Below are positions 11,268 through 19,745 of a stretch of DNA of 20,402 bases, piece by piece (the first letter of the stretch is position 1; every line of letters starts with the position of its first letter). The translations under genes were made by a program, and so were the position numbers. The notes under the pieces are model-generated. The model made no database searches, was not told where the DNA came from, and was given only the letters and a program-made list of their open reading frames with translations. Location: positions 43,272 to 63,673 of the forward strand of contig MFOV01000012.1 of assembly GCA_001782515.1 (NCBI GenBank), given 5' to 3'. This DNA comes from Candidatus Levybacteria bacterium RIFCSPLOWO2_01_FULL_39_10. GTDB lineage: Bacteria > Patescibacteriota > Microgenomatia > Levybacterales > UBA12049.

Positions 11268-12317
11268 TTAGGATTTAGGATTGAATTTTTTTGTACGAAA
11301 ATACAACCAGCGGATTTTATCTGCTACAGTTAATAATCGATAGTTGATTGGATTTACGACCAAATCATAACTTCCTATAAATTCAACTAACTCTCCTCCA
11401 AATCCTTTTTTAAATCTATGAAAGCCGAAATAGGGATCATTTTCTTTTGGATCCGGCGTATTTGCCGCTCCCCACATATCAAATTTTGAAAGACCCAGAC
11501 TTTTTCCAAAAAGTATTGCTCCCCACATTGCAGAGTGGGATGCCATAACTTCTCTATATTCTTCACTTGATACGCCGTACGGATAATACAATGTGTCTTT
11601 AAAAGTAAAAAGAATGTACGCTACTAAAGTTTTTTGTTTATATTTTGTGGTTAATAGATGGGCTTGGAGTCTGTTAGGATCTGGCTTCTGGCTGCTGGCT
11701 TCTGGCTGCTGGCTTTTTAGGGTTTCCCACATGAGGCGGTGATAGCGCTCGTCATGAGCGTAAAATTTCTGCCTTTTGGTGGTTTGTTTAGTCAGCCTAA
11801 GATAGTCAGAAAATGCGCTGTCGCTATTATCAATATGTGTTTCAGCACCCTTTTTCTCGGCAACTCTAATGTTGTAGCGCGTTTTCTGATGCATATTTTT
11901 TAAAAGTTCTTCTTCTGTTTTTTTAAGATCCAGGATAAATGTAAAACGGGTAAAAAGAGGATGAAAGGACGGCCGGAGACCATAATTGATGATTGATGAT
12001 TGATGATTGATGACATTTGGTTCGAGTTGGATAAAACTAATTCGCTGTTCGCTCCCAATATTTTTAAGTTCGTCTAACAGTTCTTTTGAAGGAAGTTGTC
12101 CTTTTGGAAAGTAGCCAATTCTGTATGGAAATTTTGGAGTTTTATGAACCGATATTTGATAAGGATTTAAAATTTTGTCTCTTTTAACTATTCCTTTTCT
12201 TATTATTTCAACACCTGTTTTTTTTCTGAAAAGTCCCCATTCAAATGTTTGGAGAGGATGGTTAACGGACAGGTTATAAATGTCTTTTTGGTCTGGGGAT
12301 ATGTCTTCAAAGGTCAT
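11268..12317 (-). CDS. FemAB-like peptidyl transferase, peptidoglycan bridge family
   Basis: 349 aa. The FemXAB family pattern (two GNAT-like domains) is visible: N-terminal NHPLQTFEWGLFRKKTG, the central FTFILDLKKTEEELLKNMHQ and KTRYNIRVAEKKG, AYILFTFKDTLYYPYGVSSE, and the C-terminal MWGAILFGKSLGLSKFDMWG with FKKGFGGELVEFIGSYDL. Members add amino acids from aminoacyl-tRNA to lipid II stem peptides. The start overlaps the helicase stop by four bases (ATGA), so the genes are cotranscribed. Two tandem repeats of 7-bp period lie inside the coding region (11681-11715 and 11985-12012) and encode SQQPEASSQKP and VINHQSSIIN segments that look like insertions in loops. A change of one repeat unit would shift the frame. 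Confidence 0.85.
   Translation of the reverse strand: MTFEDISPDQKDIYNLSVNHPLQTFEWGLFRKKTGVEIIRKGIVKRDKILNPYQISVHKTPKFPYRIGYFPKGQLPSKELLDELKNIGSEQRISFIQLEPNVINHQSSIINYGLRPSFHPLFTRFTFILDLKKTEEELLKNMHQKTRYNIRVAEKKGAETHIDNSDSAFSDYLRLTKQTTKRQKFYAHDERYHRLMWETLKSQQPEASSQKPDPNRLQAHLLTTKYKQKTLVAYILFTFKDTLYYPYGVSSEEYREVMASHSAMWGAILFGKSLGLSKFDMWGAANTPDPKENDPYFGFHRFKKGFGGELVEFIGSYDLVVNPINYRLLTVADKIRWLYFRTKKFNPKS
11681..11715. repeat. Heptanucleotide tandem repeat, five units, in the FemAB gene
   Basis: Alternating CTGGCTT/CTGGCTG units, five in a row (35 bp). As 14-mers: CTGGCTTCTGGCTG twice plus a half unit. It encodes the Ser/Gln/Pro-rich SQQPEASSQKP stretch. Confidence 0.9.
11985..12012. repeat. Heptanucleotide tandem repeat, four units, in the FemAB gene
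   Basis: Four exact copies of ATTGATG (28 bp), encoding INHQSSIIN on the minus strand. Same 7-bp period as the repeat at 11681. Confidence 0.9.
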
Positions 12318-14131
12318 AAAAATTCGGGAACGTCATCGTCCTGATAAATATTATGAGAGATAATTAAATCTTTCGGAATATCCAAAATGAAACGAGAAAT
12401 TATATTTTGCGAACTTTGGCCGAATATTAATCTTTTCTTGGCATATGTAAAAAATAACCTTTGTTTGGCTCTAGTTATCCCAACATAGCAAAGCCTTCTT
12501 TCTTCCTCAAGCTCATGCTTTTCCATCAAGGCTCTTGAATGAGGGAAAAGCCCTTCTTCCATGCCAATTATGAATACATATGGAAATTCAAGACCTTTTG
12601 CAGCGTGCAAGGTCATAAGTGTTACTGCGTTTATTTTGTCATCTGAGGTAGGATGGTCAGGGAGCTGTTCCTGTTCAACTAATGAAACATTTTCCAAAAA
12701 TGAGGAAAGGGAGGTAAATTCAATCGCAACAGATCGCAGTTCTTTTATATTTTCAAGTCTTTCTAAATCATCCTCATCTTTAGGATCAAAAAGCGAAAGA
12801 TAATCAACTGCCTTAACAACTCCATCCAAAATATTGATGGTTCTTAAATTGTTAGCGTTTATTCCCTCTTTAAAATCTAAGAAACTTTGTAATCTTTTTT
12901 TTCCTAGTTTTTCAATTCTTGAAAGTGAAACGTTATCTCTTTCATTATCTATAACTTTAAGGTATGCCAGGATGTCTTTTATTTCCCGTCTTTCGTAAAA
13001 ACGCACACCGCCTACTAAAACATAGGGAAGCCCGTGGTGAAGAAATACCTCCTCAATCACACGGGATTGGGCATTGGTTCTGTAAAGCACTGCAACATCT
13101 TTTGGCTCAATCCCTAAATTTATAATTTGGGAAATTATAAATTCTGCCTCGTTGTGTTCATTAGTTGCTTCATACAAATAAATCTTTTCTCCTTTATGGT
13201 TTTTTGTCCAAAGCTTAAGAATAGGGTGCGTTGTGTTTTTGGAAATAACAGCGTAGGCGGAAGATAGAATCATTTCAGTTGATCGATAGTTTTGGGAAAG
13301 TGAAAAAGTCTTGGTATTTTCAAAATCTTTTTTAAAAGTTATTAAATTTTGAAAATTTGCACCGCGGAAACTATAGATACTTTGAGAAAAATCTCCGACA
13401 ACACAGATATTTTTCCATTTGTTTGAAAGCATTTTAGTTAAAATATACTGTGCATGGTTGGTATCCTGATATTCGTCCACTAATATGTATTTAAATTTTT
13501 CCTGATATTTTGTGAGAACTTCCGGATTTTTTTCAAATAACTCAATTGTTTTTAAAATAAGATCGTCAAAATCAAGTGCATTATTTTCTTTTAGGACTTT
13601 TTGATAGGAAGGATATATTTTTGCGACAGTTTCCTGGAAATATCCCCTTGCAAAATTCTTATATTCAAATTCATTTATCAGCTGATTTTTTGCTTGAGAG
13701 ATTGTTGAATGGATTGAATAAGGCTTAAAATCTTTGATTGAAATGTTAAGAGTCTTCATTGCCTCTTTTATTGCATCAATTGAGTCAGAGGTATCATAAA
13801 TGGTGAAATTTCGGGAATATCCGATTTTTTCAGCGTCCAACCTCAAAATTCTTGCGCAAATTGAGTGGAAAGTTCCAATTGTAGGTTTGTCAGTGCCGGG
13901 CAGAAGTTTTTGAATCCTCTGTCTCATCTCATTCGCAGCTTTATTTGTAAAGGTGACCATTAGAATGTTTAATGGATCGATGTCAAATTCTTTTATAAGA
14001 TAAACAACTTTGTAGGTTAAAACTCTTGTTTTTCCGGATCCTGCGCCGGCAAGAATTATCATCGGCCCCTGTGTCTCGACAACTGCCTTTTTTTGATCTT
14101 CGTTTAGATCCTTGAGAATATCTTCTGTCAT
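12314..14131 (-). CDS. uvrD: UvrD/PcrA-type superfamily 1 DNA helicase
   Basis: 605 aa. SF1A motifs in order: Q-motif LNEDQKKAV (9-17), Walker A GAGSGKT (29-35), TFTNKAANEM (motif Ia), DEYQDT (219-224, Walker B), GDFSQSIYSFRGA (motif III), NYRS (motif IV), TLHAAKGLEFPYVFI (motif V) and VGITRAKQRLFF (motif VI). It is an ATP-dependent 3'-5' helicase for repair and replication. The protein ends soon after motif VI (SRFILDIPKDLI...) and lacks the longer C-terminal tail of typical UvrD/PcrA (about 720 aa), which in other bacteria contacts UvrB or RNA polymerase. Cotranscribed with the FemAB gene. Divergent from tpiA, with 32 nt between starts. Confidence 0.95.
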   Translation of the reverse strand: MTEDILKDLNEDQKKAVVETQGPMIILAGAGSGKTRVLTYKVVYLIKEFDIDPLNILMVTFTNKAANEMRQRIQKLLPGTDKPTIGTFHSICARILRLDAEKIGYSRNFTIYDTSDSIDAIKEAMKTLNISIKDFKPYSIHSTISQAKNQLINEFEYKNFARGYFQETVAKIYPSYQKVLKENNALDFDDLILKTIELFEKNPEVLTKYQEKFKYILVDEYQDTNHAQYILTKMLSNKWKNICVVGDFSQSIYSFRGANFQNLITFKKDFENTKTFSLSQNYRSTEMILSSAYAVISKNTTHPILKLWTKNHKGEKIYLYEATNEHNEAEFIISQIINLGIEPKDVAVLYRTNAQSRVIEEVFLHHGLPYVLVGGVRFYERREIKDILAYLKVIDNERDNVSLSRIEKLGKKRLQSFLDFKEGINANNLRTINILDGVVKAVDYLSLFDPKDEDDLERLENIKELRSVAIEFTSLSSFLENVSLVEQEQLPDHPTSDDKINAVTLMTLHAAKGLEFPYVFIIGMEEGLFPHSRALMEKHELEEERRLCYVGITRAKQRLFFTYAKKRLIFGQSSQNIISRFILDIPKDLIISHNIYQDDDVPEFL

Positions 14132-14141
14132 AACTTATAAT
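14112..14141 (+). promoter_or_regulatory. Probable promoter of tpiA
   Basis: TTGAGA (14112-14117), 18 nt, TATAAT (14136-14141). The -35 lies inside the 5' end of the divergent helicase gene. Start near 14148; the leader of about 16 nt has no Shine-Dalgarno. Confidence 0.5.
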
Positions 14142-14163
14142 TAAAGCTAAATAATTGTATCAT

Positions 14164-14829
14164 ATGAAAAATCTAATAATTGCTGCTAACTGGAAGTCGA
14201 ATAAAGTTAAAAATGAAGCAAGGCAGTGGTTTGATGAATTTTCAAAAAACGCCTGGGAAAATGGTTCTGAAGTAGTACTGCTTTTGCCATTCACACTTCT
14301 TGAATTTGGATCAAGCTATATTAAAGAAAAAAATCTGAATATAAAACTCGGAGCACAAGACATTTCGCCTTACGACATGGGAGCCTATACGGGCGAAGTA
14401 AATGCTGAGCAGATAAAAGAGTTCGCAGATTATGTGCTGATAGGACATTCTGAAAGGAGAAAAAACTTCTCTGAAACGGATGATGCTGTAAACAAAAAAA
14501 TCGAAAGAACTATTGCATCATCGCTTACCCCTATTGTTTGTGTTTCAAATATGCATCAGGTCGAGAGTATTAACAGAGACGATTTAATCATCGCATATGA
14601 ACCAATTGAAGCGATCGGGACAGGCGACCCCGACGATCCCCAAAATACATTGTCGGTTGCACGAGAAGTTAAAGAAAGAATGAAAAACGCTAAGGTTATT
14701 TACGGAGGAAGTGTAAAGGCGGAGAATGTAAGAAATTATACAGCGCTTGATGGTGTAGAAGGAGTGCTGGTAGGTAGTGAAAGCTTGTCTGCTTCTTCCT
14801 TTTCTGAAATTATAAAAAATGCTGTTTAA
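14164..14829 (+). CDS. tpiA: Triosephosphate isomerase (short form)
   Basis: 221 aa from ATG 14164; an in-frame TTG at 14155 would add three residues. Active-site residues are present: N9 and K11 in AANWKSN, H95 in IGHSERR, E146 in AYEPIEAIGTG. The phosphate-binding parts YGGSV (180-184) and GVLVGSESL (200-208) are also seen. It interconverts dihydroxyacetone phosphate and glyceraldehyde 3-phosphate. About 30 residues shorter than the usual bacterial enzyme (about 250 aa), in the range of archaeal enzymes; all catalytic residues are kept, so it should be active. Overlaps the LCP gene by 11 nt, so the two are coupled. Confidence 0.95.
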   Translation: MKNLIIAANWKSNKVKNEARQWFDEFSKNAWENGSEVVLLLPFTLLEFGSSYIKEKNLNIKLGAQDISPYDMGAYTGEVNAEQIKEFADYVLIGHSERRKNFSETDDAVNKKIERTIASSLTPIVCVSNMHQVESINRDDLIIAYEPIEAIGTGDPDDPQNTLSVAREVKERMKNAKVIYGGSVKAENVRNYTALDGVEGVLVGSESLSASSFSEIIKNAV

Positions 14830-15907
14830 AAAAACTCTAATATCATTTTTTTTAATAGTAACTCTCAGTCTCCAATTTGTAATAAGTGGAGGATCTATTT
14901 CTCCAATTTTATATCAGCTGATTTTTAATAAAAATATTGAACTAAAAAGTACGGAATATGAGAGAATTAATGTTCTTCTTCTTGGAATTGCCGGAGGAAG
15001 CCATGAAGGACCAAATCTTTCAGATACTATAATTTTTGCAAGTATTGATTTGTCCGATCCTAAAATTACACTTGTTTCAATTCCGAGAGACTTATGGCTT
15101 TCCGATCTTGATGCAAAAATTAATACAGCTTATGCATCAGGTGAGGCAAGAAAAGAAGGGGGGGGCTTGATTCTTGCAAAATCTGCAGTTTCAAAAATTA
15201 CAGGACAACCGATTGACTATACTGTTGTCATAGATTTTTCAGGATTTGTTGAGGCAGTTGATTTGATGGGAGGGCTGGATATTGAAGTCGAAAAAGATAT
15301 AGATGATTTTGAATATCCGGTTGCAGGACGTGAGGATGACCCTTGCGGAAACAGTCCCGAGGAACTTGAGGCGTTGGCAACCGCATCATCTCAACTTGAA
15401 GCATTTCCATGTAGATATGAACATCTTTACTTTGATAAAGGTTTAAATCAAATGGATGGAGAGACAACGCTTAAATTCGTAAGAACCCGTCACGCAACAG
15501 GCAATGAAGGAACAGATTTTGCAAGATCCCAAAGACAGGAAAAAGTAATAAGAGCTTTTATGAACAAAGCATTTTCTCTGGGAGTTTTGGCAAACCCTGC
15601 TAAAATAATCGGCTTCAGGGGAATAATTGATGAAAATATAAATACTGATATAGAACAGAATGAGTTTGATGATTTTATAAAACTAGCCGGAAAATTTAAA
15701 AATGCAAAAATTCAAAGTGTGATTATTGATGTTGGTGACAAAGATACCAAAAGAGGAGGATTTCTGACAAATCCTCCAATAACTTCGGAATATAACTATC
15801 AGTGGGTGCTGATTCCAAGAACAGGAAAAAACAATTTTTCAGAAATTCAGGAGTTCATAAGATGCAGATTTGTGCAAGTTGAGTGTATTGTCTCTGAAAT
15901 TCTTTAA
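14819..15907 (+). CDS. LytR-CpsA-Psr (LCP) family protein
   Basis: 362 aa. An N-terminal membrane helix (about 6-23) precedes an extracytoplasmic LCP domain: RINVLLLGIAGG (49-60), LSDTIIFASID with D69, LVSIPRDLWL with R90 and D91, KINTAYASG, GQPIDYTVVIDFSGFVEAVD, and GLNQMDGETTLKFVRTRH followed by DFARSQRQEKVI. LCP proteins transfer undecaprenyl-linked glycopolymers to peptidoglycan. Between the two conserved halves is an acidic insertion with a Cys pair (DDPCGNSPEE... FPCRYEH) that may form a disulfide. The codons for residues 114-116 contain a run of eight G. Starts inside the last codons of tpiA. Confidence 0.93.
   Translation: MLFKKTLISFFLIVTLSLQFVISGGSISPILYQLIFNKNIELKSTEYERINVLLLGIAGGSHEGPNLSDTIIFASIDLSDPKITLVSIPRDLWLSDLDAKINTAYASGEARKEGGGLILAKSAVSKITGQPIDYTVVIDFSGFVEAVDLMGGLDIEVEKDIDDFEYPVAGREDDPCGNSPEELEALATASSQLEAFPCRYEHLYFDKGLNQMDGETTLKFVRTRHATGNEGTDFARSQRQEKVIRAFMNKAFSLGVLANPAKIIGFRGIIDENINTDIEQNEFDDFIKLAGKFKNAKIQSVIIDVGDKDTKRGGFLTNPPITSEYNYQWVLIPRTGKNNFSEIQEFIRCRFVQVECIVSEIL
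15158..15165 (+). repeat. G8 homopolymer tract inside the LCP gene
   Basis: Eight consecutive G, encoding Gly-Gly-Gly in EARKEGGGLIL. It is unusual in such an AT-rich context and could slip during replication. Confidence 0.9.
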
Positions 15908-15910
15908 TTT

Positions 15911-15973
15911 ATCCAGCACCTTTAAGCAATTTCTTCTATAAAGTAAAATCCAGTTTAAAAAGGTGCTGGATTT
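15911..15973. terminator. Bidirectional terminator region with alternative stems
   Basis: ATCCAGCACCTTT (15911-15923) is the exact reverse complement of AAAGGTGCTGGAT (15959-15971), a 13-bp stem with 35-nt loop. An alternative is AAATCCAG (15946-15953) with CTGGATTT (15966-15973), 8 bp with 12-nt loop, followed by ATTTTAT. It lies between the convergent LCP and DUF2298 genes and overlaps the end of the latter. Confidence 0.6.
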
Positions 15974-18105
15974 ATTTTATAAATTGTAGTTCCATTTTCA
16001 CTGAAAACTGAAGTTCCAAGTTGCTGGAATTTACCTTCATTAATTTTATATTTTTCTTTTTCTAAACCCCCAACATATACATAGAAAATATTATATTTTT
16101 TTAAAATATTTCTGGTTAACTCAACATCGCGTGATTCATATAGGTTTTTTACATCATCAAAACGAGAAGATGGAATTTCATAACCCCCACGCCATAACCA
16201 CTCATGAACAGTCCAGCCCACAACAGTCGGAAGACCGGTATTTGCAGAAATTCTATTATAATCTGTGTATGAATCGCCTTGCGCCTCAAGTATCACTGGC
16301 TGTCCTGAAATATTTTTATTTATCCACTCAATTGCGCTATAATCCTCAGGCTTTATCGATTTAAGATAGGTGGTTCCGTTGAGCCCTTCATTAATTCTTA
16401 AATCTTTATAACCGGCAGGCACTGCAAAGTACGGATAGAAAGATACTAAAATTACAAATACAGCAGAGGCAGTAATAAATAGAGCATATCCAACTAAATT
16501 TATATAGGGTTTTTTAAAATTTCTAATACTTTCTTTAACATGAGTTAGAATTCTTACCAATATGTATATACTTGAGATTGAAAGCATAATAAATGCCTGA
16601 TAACCGAGTTTAAACATTGTATTTGCTCTGAAATGCCCTTCATAAATATCTTTGAAATAGAAAAACTCGGGTATTATTATTAAGAGTATTGAGAACAGAG
16701 AAATAACAATCACAAAATAATCAGAAATTAAAAATGATTTTTTTCTGAGGAATATAACAAGTGATGTGACCATAAAAATAAAAAATCCCCAAAGAGTCAA
16801 AAATTGCCAAGGAGGAGAAGTCTGACATTTCCCGTTTTCAAATAAAAAAGGGCCAATCTGCCCTATATCAACCAGTTGTTTTGGCGAACAATTAACTCCA
16901 ATCTCGGTTGAAAAAGGCGAGAAATTCTGATTGAAAATAAAAGTGAGAGATAGGAAAACAAATAAAAGCAAAACTCCATGTTTAATAAGTAATATAAATG
17001 AATCAAGAATCCGTTTTTTGATACTGCCCCGTTCAAATATTAAATTCAGTGAAAATATTGCAAAGAGTATCAGAACTAAATACATAAGCCCGTCCAAAGC
17101 GTTTGTCATAAATGCAACAGATGTGAGAAATCCAAGAAGAATTGTCTTTGAAAAACTTATCTTTTTTTCAAAAAAGACTAAAAGAATAACTGCGATAATT
17201 GTAAGAACAATTGGAATACTAAGTACATGACCGTGAAGATCTGCTACAACAAAAGAATAGGACGGGAATTCATGGATTGTGTTGTATATAAATCTTGTCG
17301 CATTAGGATACCAATAGGAGTTTGGGAAAGTTGATGGAGAAAAAACAAGCTGCCAAAAAGGAACAGGAGACTCCACATTATAAGGTTTGAATAAAGAAAA
17401 AATTGTATGAAGATTACCTGAAAGACTAACAATGTAGCCAAATAATAATCCTACAATAATAACCAAAATCTGCGAATACTTTCTAATTTTCCCAACAAGA
17501 TTTATTCCGATTGAAAAAGCTAGGGAAAAAGTGAAAGCAAAAATAGTTGCGAGCATCAAATTAAATGTAACAAATGACGGAATATTTGTAAGTTTCGTAA
17601 CAACTGCTGTGTACAAATGACCAAAATAATAATAATTAATTGGAAGGGGAGTAAACCACATGTCCCGCGGCGGAAAATAATCTGTTCTTAAGATCGAATT
17701 TAGAAATCCGAAATCCATAAATTTTTCAAGATTATGAATTTCAGGATTAAATCCTTTTATATAAGACCAGATGACAAGCATTATTAAAAATATTAATTCT
17801 TCGGCAATTATTATTTTTGTAAATTTTTTAAGTTCGAACTTTCCACGTTTGAGAATTAATAAAGATATTAAACTTAGGATGACCCAAACTAAGACAATAT
17901 TTATTTGATTGAATTTAAGAATATGAATAGAAGATAAAATATAAATTGTGTAGGAAATAAATATTAGACCTAAGAATTTTGAAAATACATAACCTCTATC
18001 TAGAAACTTATCAAAAATTTTTGCAGTAAGTGGAAAAAACGTAACCCCAATTAAAAAAAATACAAACCACCACTTTGTCATATCCAAAAAATCAGAAATA
18101 TTCAT
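15955..18105 (-). CDS. DUF2298 (Chlor_Arch_YYY) multi-spanning membrane protein
   Basis: 716 aa from ATG 18105, chosen over TTG 18117 because it has AGGA 4 nt upstream and an ATGA overlap with the preceding gene. About 14 membrane helices are followed by a soluble C-terminal domain from about residue 590. Family signs: MDFGFLNSILRTDYFPP (130-146), PLPINYYYFGHL (153-164), LHGHVLSIPI, and YEGHFRANTMFKLGYQ. The C-terminal part with AIEWINKNISGQPVILEAQG, GLPTVVGWTVHEWLWRG and RDVELTRNILKKYNIFYVYV is typical. The YYY motif gives the family name. It is GT-C-like and probably handles a lipid-linked sugar at the outer face. Convergent with the LCP gene. Confidence 0.9.
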   Translation of the reverse strand: MNISDFLDMTKWWFVFFLIGVTFFPLTAKIFDKFLDRGYVFSKFLGLIFISYTIYILSSIHILKFNQINIVLVWVILSLISLLILKRGKFELKKFTKIIIAEELIFLIMLVIWSYIKGFNPEIHNLEKFMDFGFLNSILRTDYFPPRDMWFTPLPINYYYFGHLYTAVVTKLTNIPSFVTFNLMLATIFAFTFSLAFSIGINLVGKIRKYSQILVIIVGLLFGYIVSLSGNLHTIFSLFKPYNVESPVPFWQLVFSPSTFPNSYWYPNATRFIYNTIHEFPSYSFVVADLHGHVLSIPIVLTIIAVILLVFFEKKISFSKTILLGFLTSVAFMTNALDGLMYLVLILFAIFSLNLIFERGSIKKRILDSFILLIKHGVLLLFVFLSLTFIFNQNFSPFSTEIGVNCSPKQLVDIGQIGPFLFENGKCQTSPPWQFLTLWGFFIFMVTSLVIFLRKKSFLISDYFVIVISLFSILLIIIPEFFYFKDIYEGHFRANTMFKLGYQAFIMLSISSIYILVRILTHVKESIRNFKKPYINLVGYALFITASAVFVILVSFYPYFAVPAGYKDLRINEGLNGTTYLKSIKPEDYSAIEWINKNISGQPVILEAQGDSYTDYNRISANTGLPTVVGWTVHEWLWRGGYEIPSSRFDDVKNLYESRDVELTRNILKKYNIFYVYVGGLEKEKYKINEGKFQQLGTSVFSENGTTIYKINPAPF

Positions 18106-19745
18106 AGATTCCTGCAAGATGTATTCACATCGAAATATAAGGTATCTTCATTTTTTGAAACATAAATATTTTCAAATTCTTTTTCAAAAATATTGGAAAT
18201 TGGCGGTATGTCAAGATCTGGAGGATTTTGTCTTTTTATTTCAATATAGTCAATGTTGTTTTCTTTCAATAAATCGCAAGCTTCAGACTTTTCGTTTGCC
18301 CCAAGAATACTTCTCATAATTTCGCCGCGCTTATTTGTATCATATCCCTGACTCCAGGCAAAATATGGCCAGCCCAAAAATATTTTTCGTCCAACTAAAG
18401 ATGCAGGATTGTAAAGAAAACTTGTATTCAAAAATACGGAATCAGGACTTGTATTTTTTAAAATCCAGCTTGAAGCATCATTTCTTTTATAGTCGACAAG
18501 AGTAACTCCCCCATCATTATAAATTGGGAAAAAATCAATTATTCCACCAAAAACCATTAATAAGAAAAGAACGACAACAACTGGCTTCAAAAAATTTTTT
18601 TTATGCCAAAGTTTAAGTAAAACATAAGCAGAAAACATATTTCCGACAAGTAAAAAATAATTAAAAAACTTGTGATTTGCTGCAATTTCCGGAGAAAACT
18701 GGATCACGTTTCCAATAATAAAAAGACTGAAAAATGCGACAAGTATTCTTTTTTGTTTGCTATCTGAAAGTAAGAATCCTAGAGGAATTAAAATTATCGA
18801 AAGGCCTAAATTAAATATCCAAAACTCGGAAAAATTTGAAAAACTTAAATTGTCTGATAGAAGATAGCCCAAAACGAACTGAGGGTTATATCCCTCACCC
18901 GATGAGACATATAAATATTGGGGAAGAGCAATTATTGCAGAAACAAAAAGCGCTATGAATGAAGACTTTCTGATTTTTGAAAATAAAATTCCAAGAATTA
19001 TCACTACAACTGCTGTCATGAAAAATACCGCTAAGTGAAGAAAAAAGGAAAGTCCAAGAACTGCTCCAAGAACTATCCCAAGTTTAATATTTGATTTTTC
19101 ATTATTAAAAATAGGTTTAATTAAAAAGTAGACAATAAATAATGACAGTGCAAATGAGAGCGCGAGGTGCCTTTGATTTGTATAAATATTTAAATTCCAA
19201 AATGCCGAAATTATTCCATCGCCATACGGAGCAAATGACTGAAAGTCTGTTATGTTTGGTATCTGCAAAAAACTTTGGAGTGAGGCCGATTTATCTTCGA
19301 AATAATAATAATATGACAATGAAGAATTAAAAAGAAAGAAAATTACACTTATTATTCCAACAGACTTTGATTTAAACAATAAATTTGCAAGTAGGTATAT
19401 CATAAGAAGTAAAAATGAAAAACCAAGTAAGGACGGAATGTTCAGTGCTAGACCTATTGGCAAGCCAGTTTTTTCAAGTAGTCCTACAAATGCATAAAAA
19501 AGAAAATGATAATTAATAGGTTCTCCTGGAAAAAGTGGATACTGGGGAGGAAAATTTGCGCCTAGAGAAAAAGACCTAATTAGCGGAATATGACTTGAAA
19601 AATCGCTCCACGCTTTTGATGAGATTAAAAGTGAGTTTTCATTTGAGGTAAATGATGAAAACATTAAAAATCCTCCAAATAGGAGACCGAATATAAAAAC
19701 AGAAATTTCAGCAAGATAATCTTTAAAAAAATATTTAATTTTCAT
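18102..19745 (-). CDS. GT-C-like multi-spanning membrane protein, paralogous in layout to DUF2298
   Basis: 547 aa from ATG 19745; the longer frame from 19841 only reads through the upstream gene. About 12 membrane helices. The first extracellular loop has AWSDFSSHIPLIRSFSLG (D48, H52) and then NFPPQYPLFPGEPINYHFLF (64-83), matching the FPP...PINY.. signature of the DUF2298 protein next door. A soluble C-terminal tail (about 430-547) with SSWILKNTSPDSVFLNTS and LLKENNIDYIEIKRQ parallels the other protein's. It is probably a dolichol/polyprenyl-phosphate-sugar type GT-C glycosyltransferase or relative; donor and acceptor unknown. Overlaps the upstream gene by 11 nt and the downstream one by 4 nt. 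Confidence 0.75.
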   Translation of the reverse strand: MKIKYFFKDYLAEISVFIFGLLFGGFLMFSSFTSNENSLLISSKAWSDFSSHIPLIRSFSLGANFPPQYPLFPGEPINYHFLFYAFVGLLEKTGLPIGLALNIPSLLGFSFLLLMIYLLANLLFKSKSVGIISVIFFLFNSSLSYYYYFEDKSASLQSFLQIPNITDFQSFAPYGDGIISAFWNLNIYTNQRHLALSFALSLFIVYFLIKPIFNNEKSNIKLGIVLGAVLGLSFFLHLAVFFMTAVVVIILGILFSKIRKSSFIALFVSAIIALPQYLYVSSGEGYNPQFVLGYLLSDNLSFSNFSEFWIFNLGLSIILIPLGFLLSDSKQKRILVAFFSLFIIGNVIQFSPEIAANHKFFNYFLLVGNMFSAYVLLKLWHKKNFLKPVVVVLFLLMVFGGIIDFFPIYNDGGVTLVDYKRNDASSWILKNTSPDSVFLNTSFLYNPASLVGRKIFLGWPYFAWSQGYDTNKRGEIMRSILGANEKSEACDLLKENNIDYIEIKRQNPPDLDIPPISNIFEKEFENIYVSKNEDTLYFDVNTSCRNL

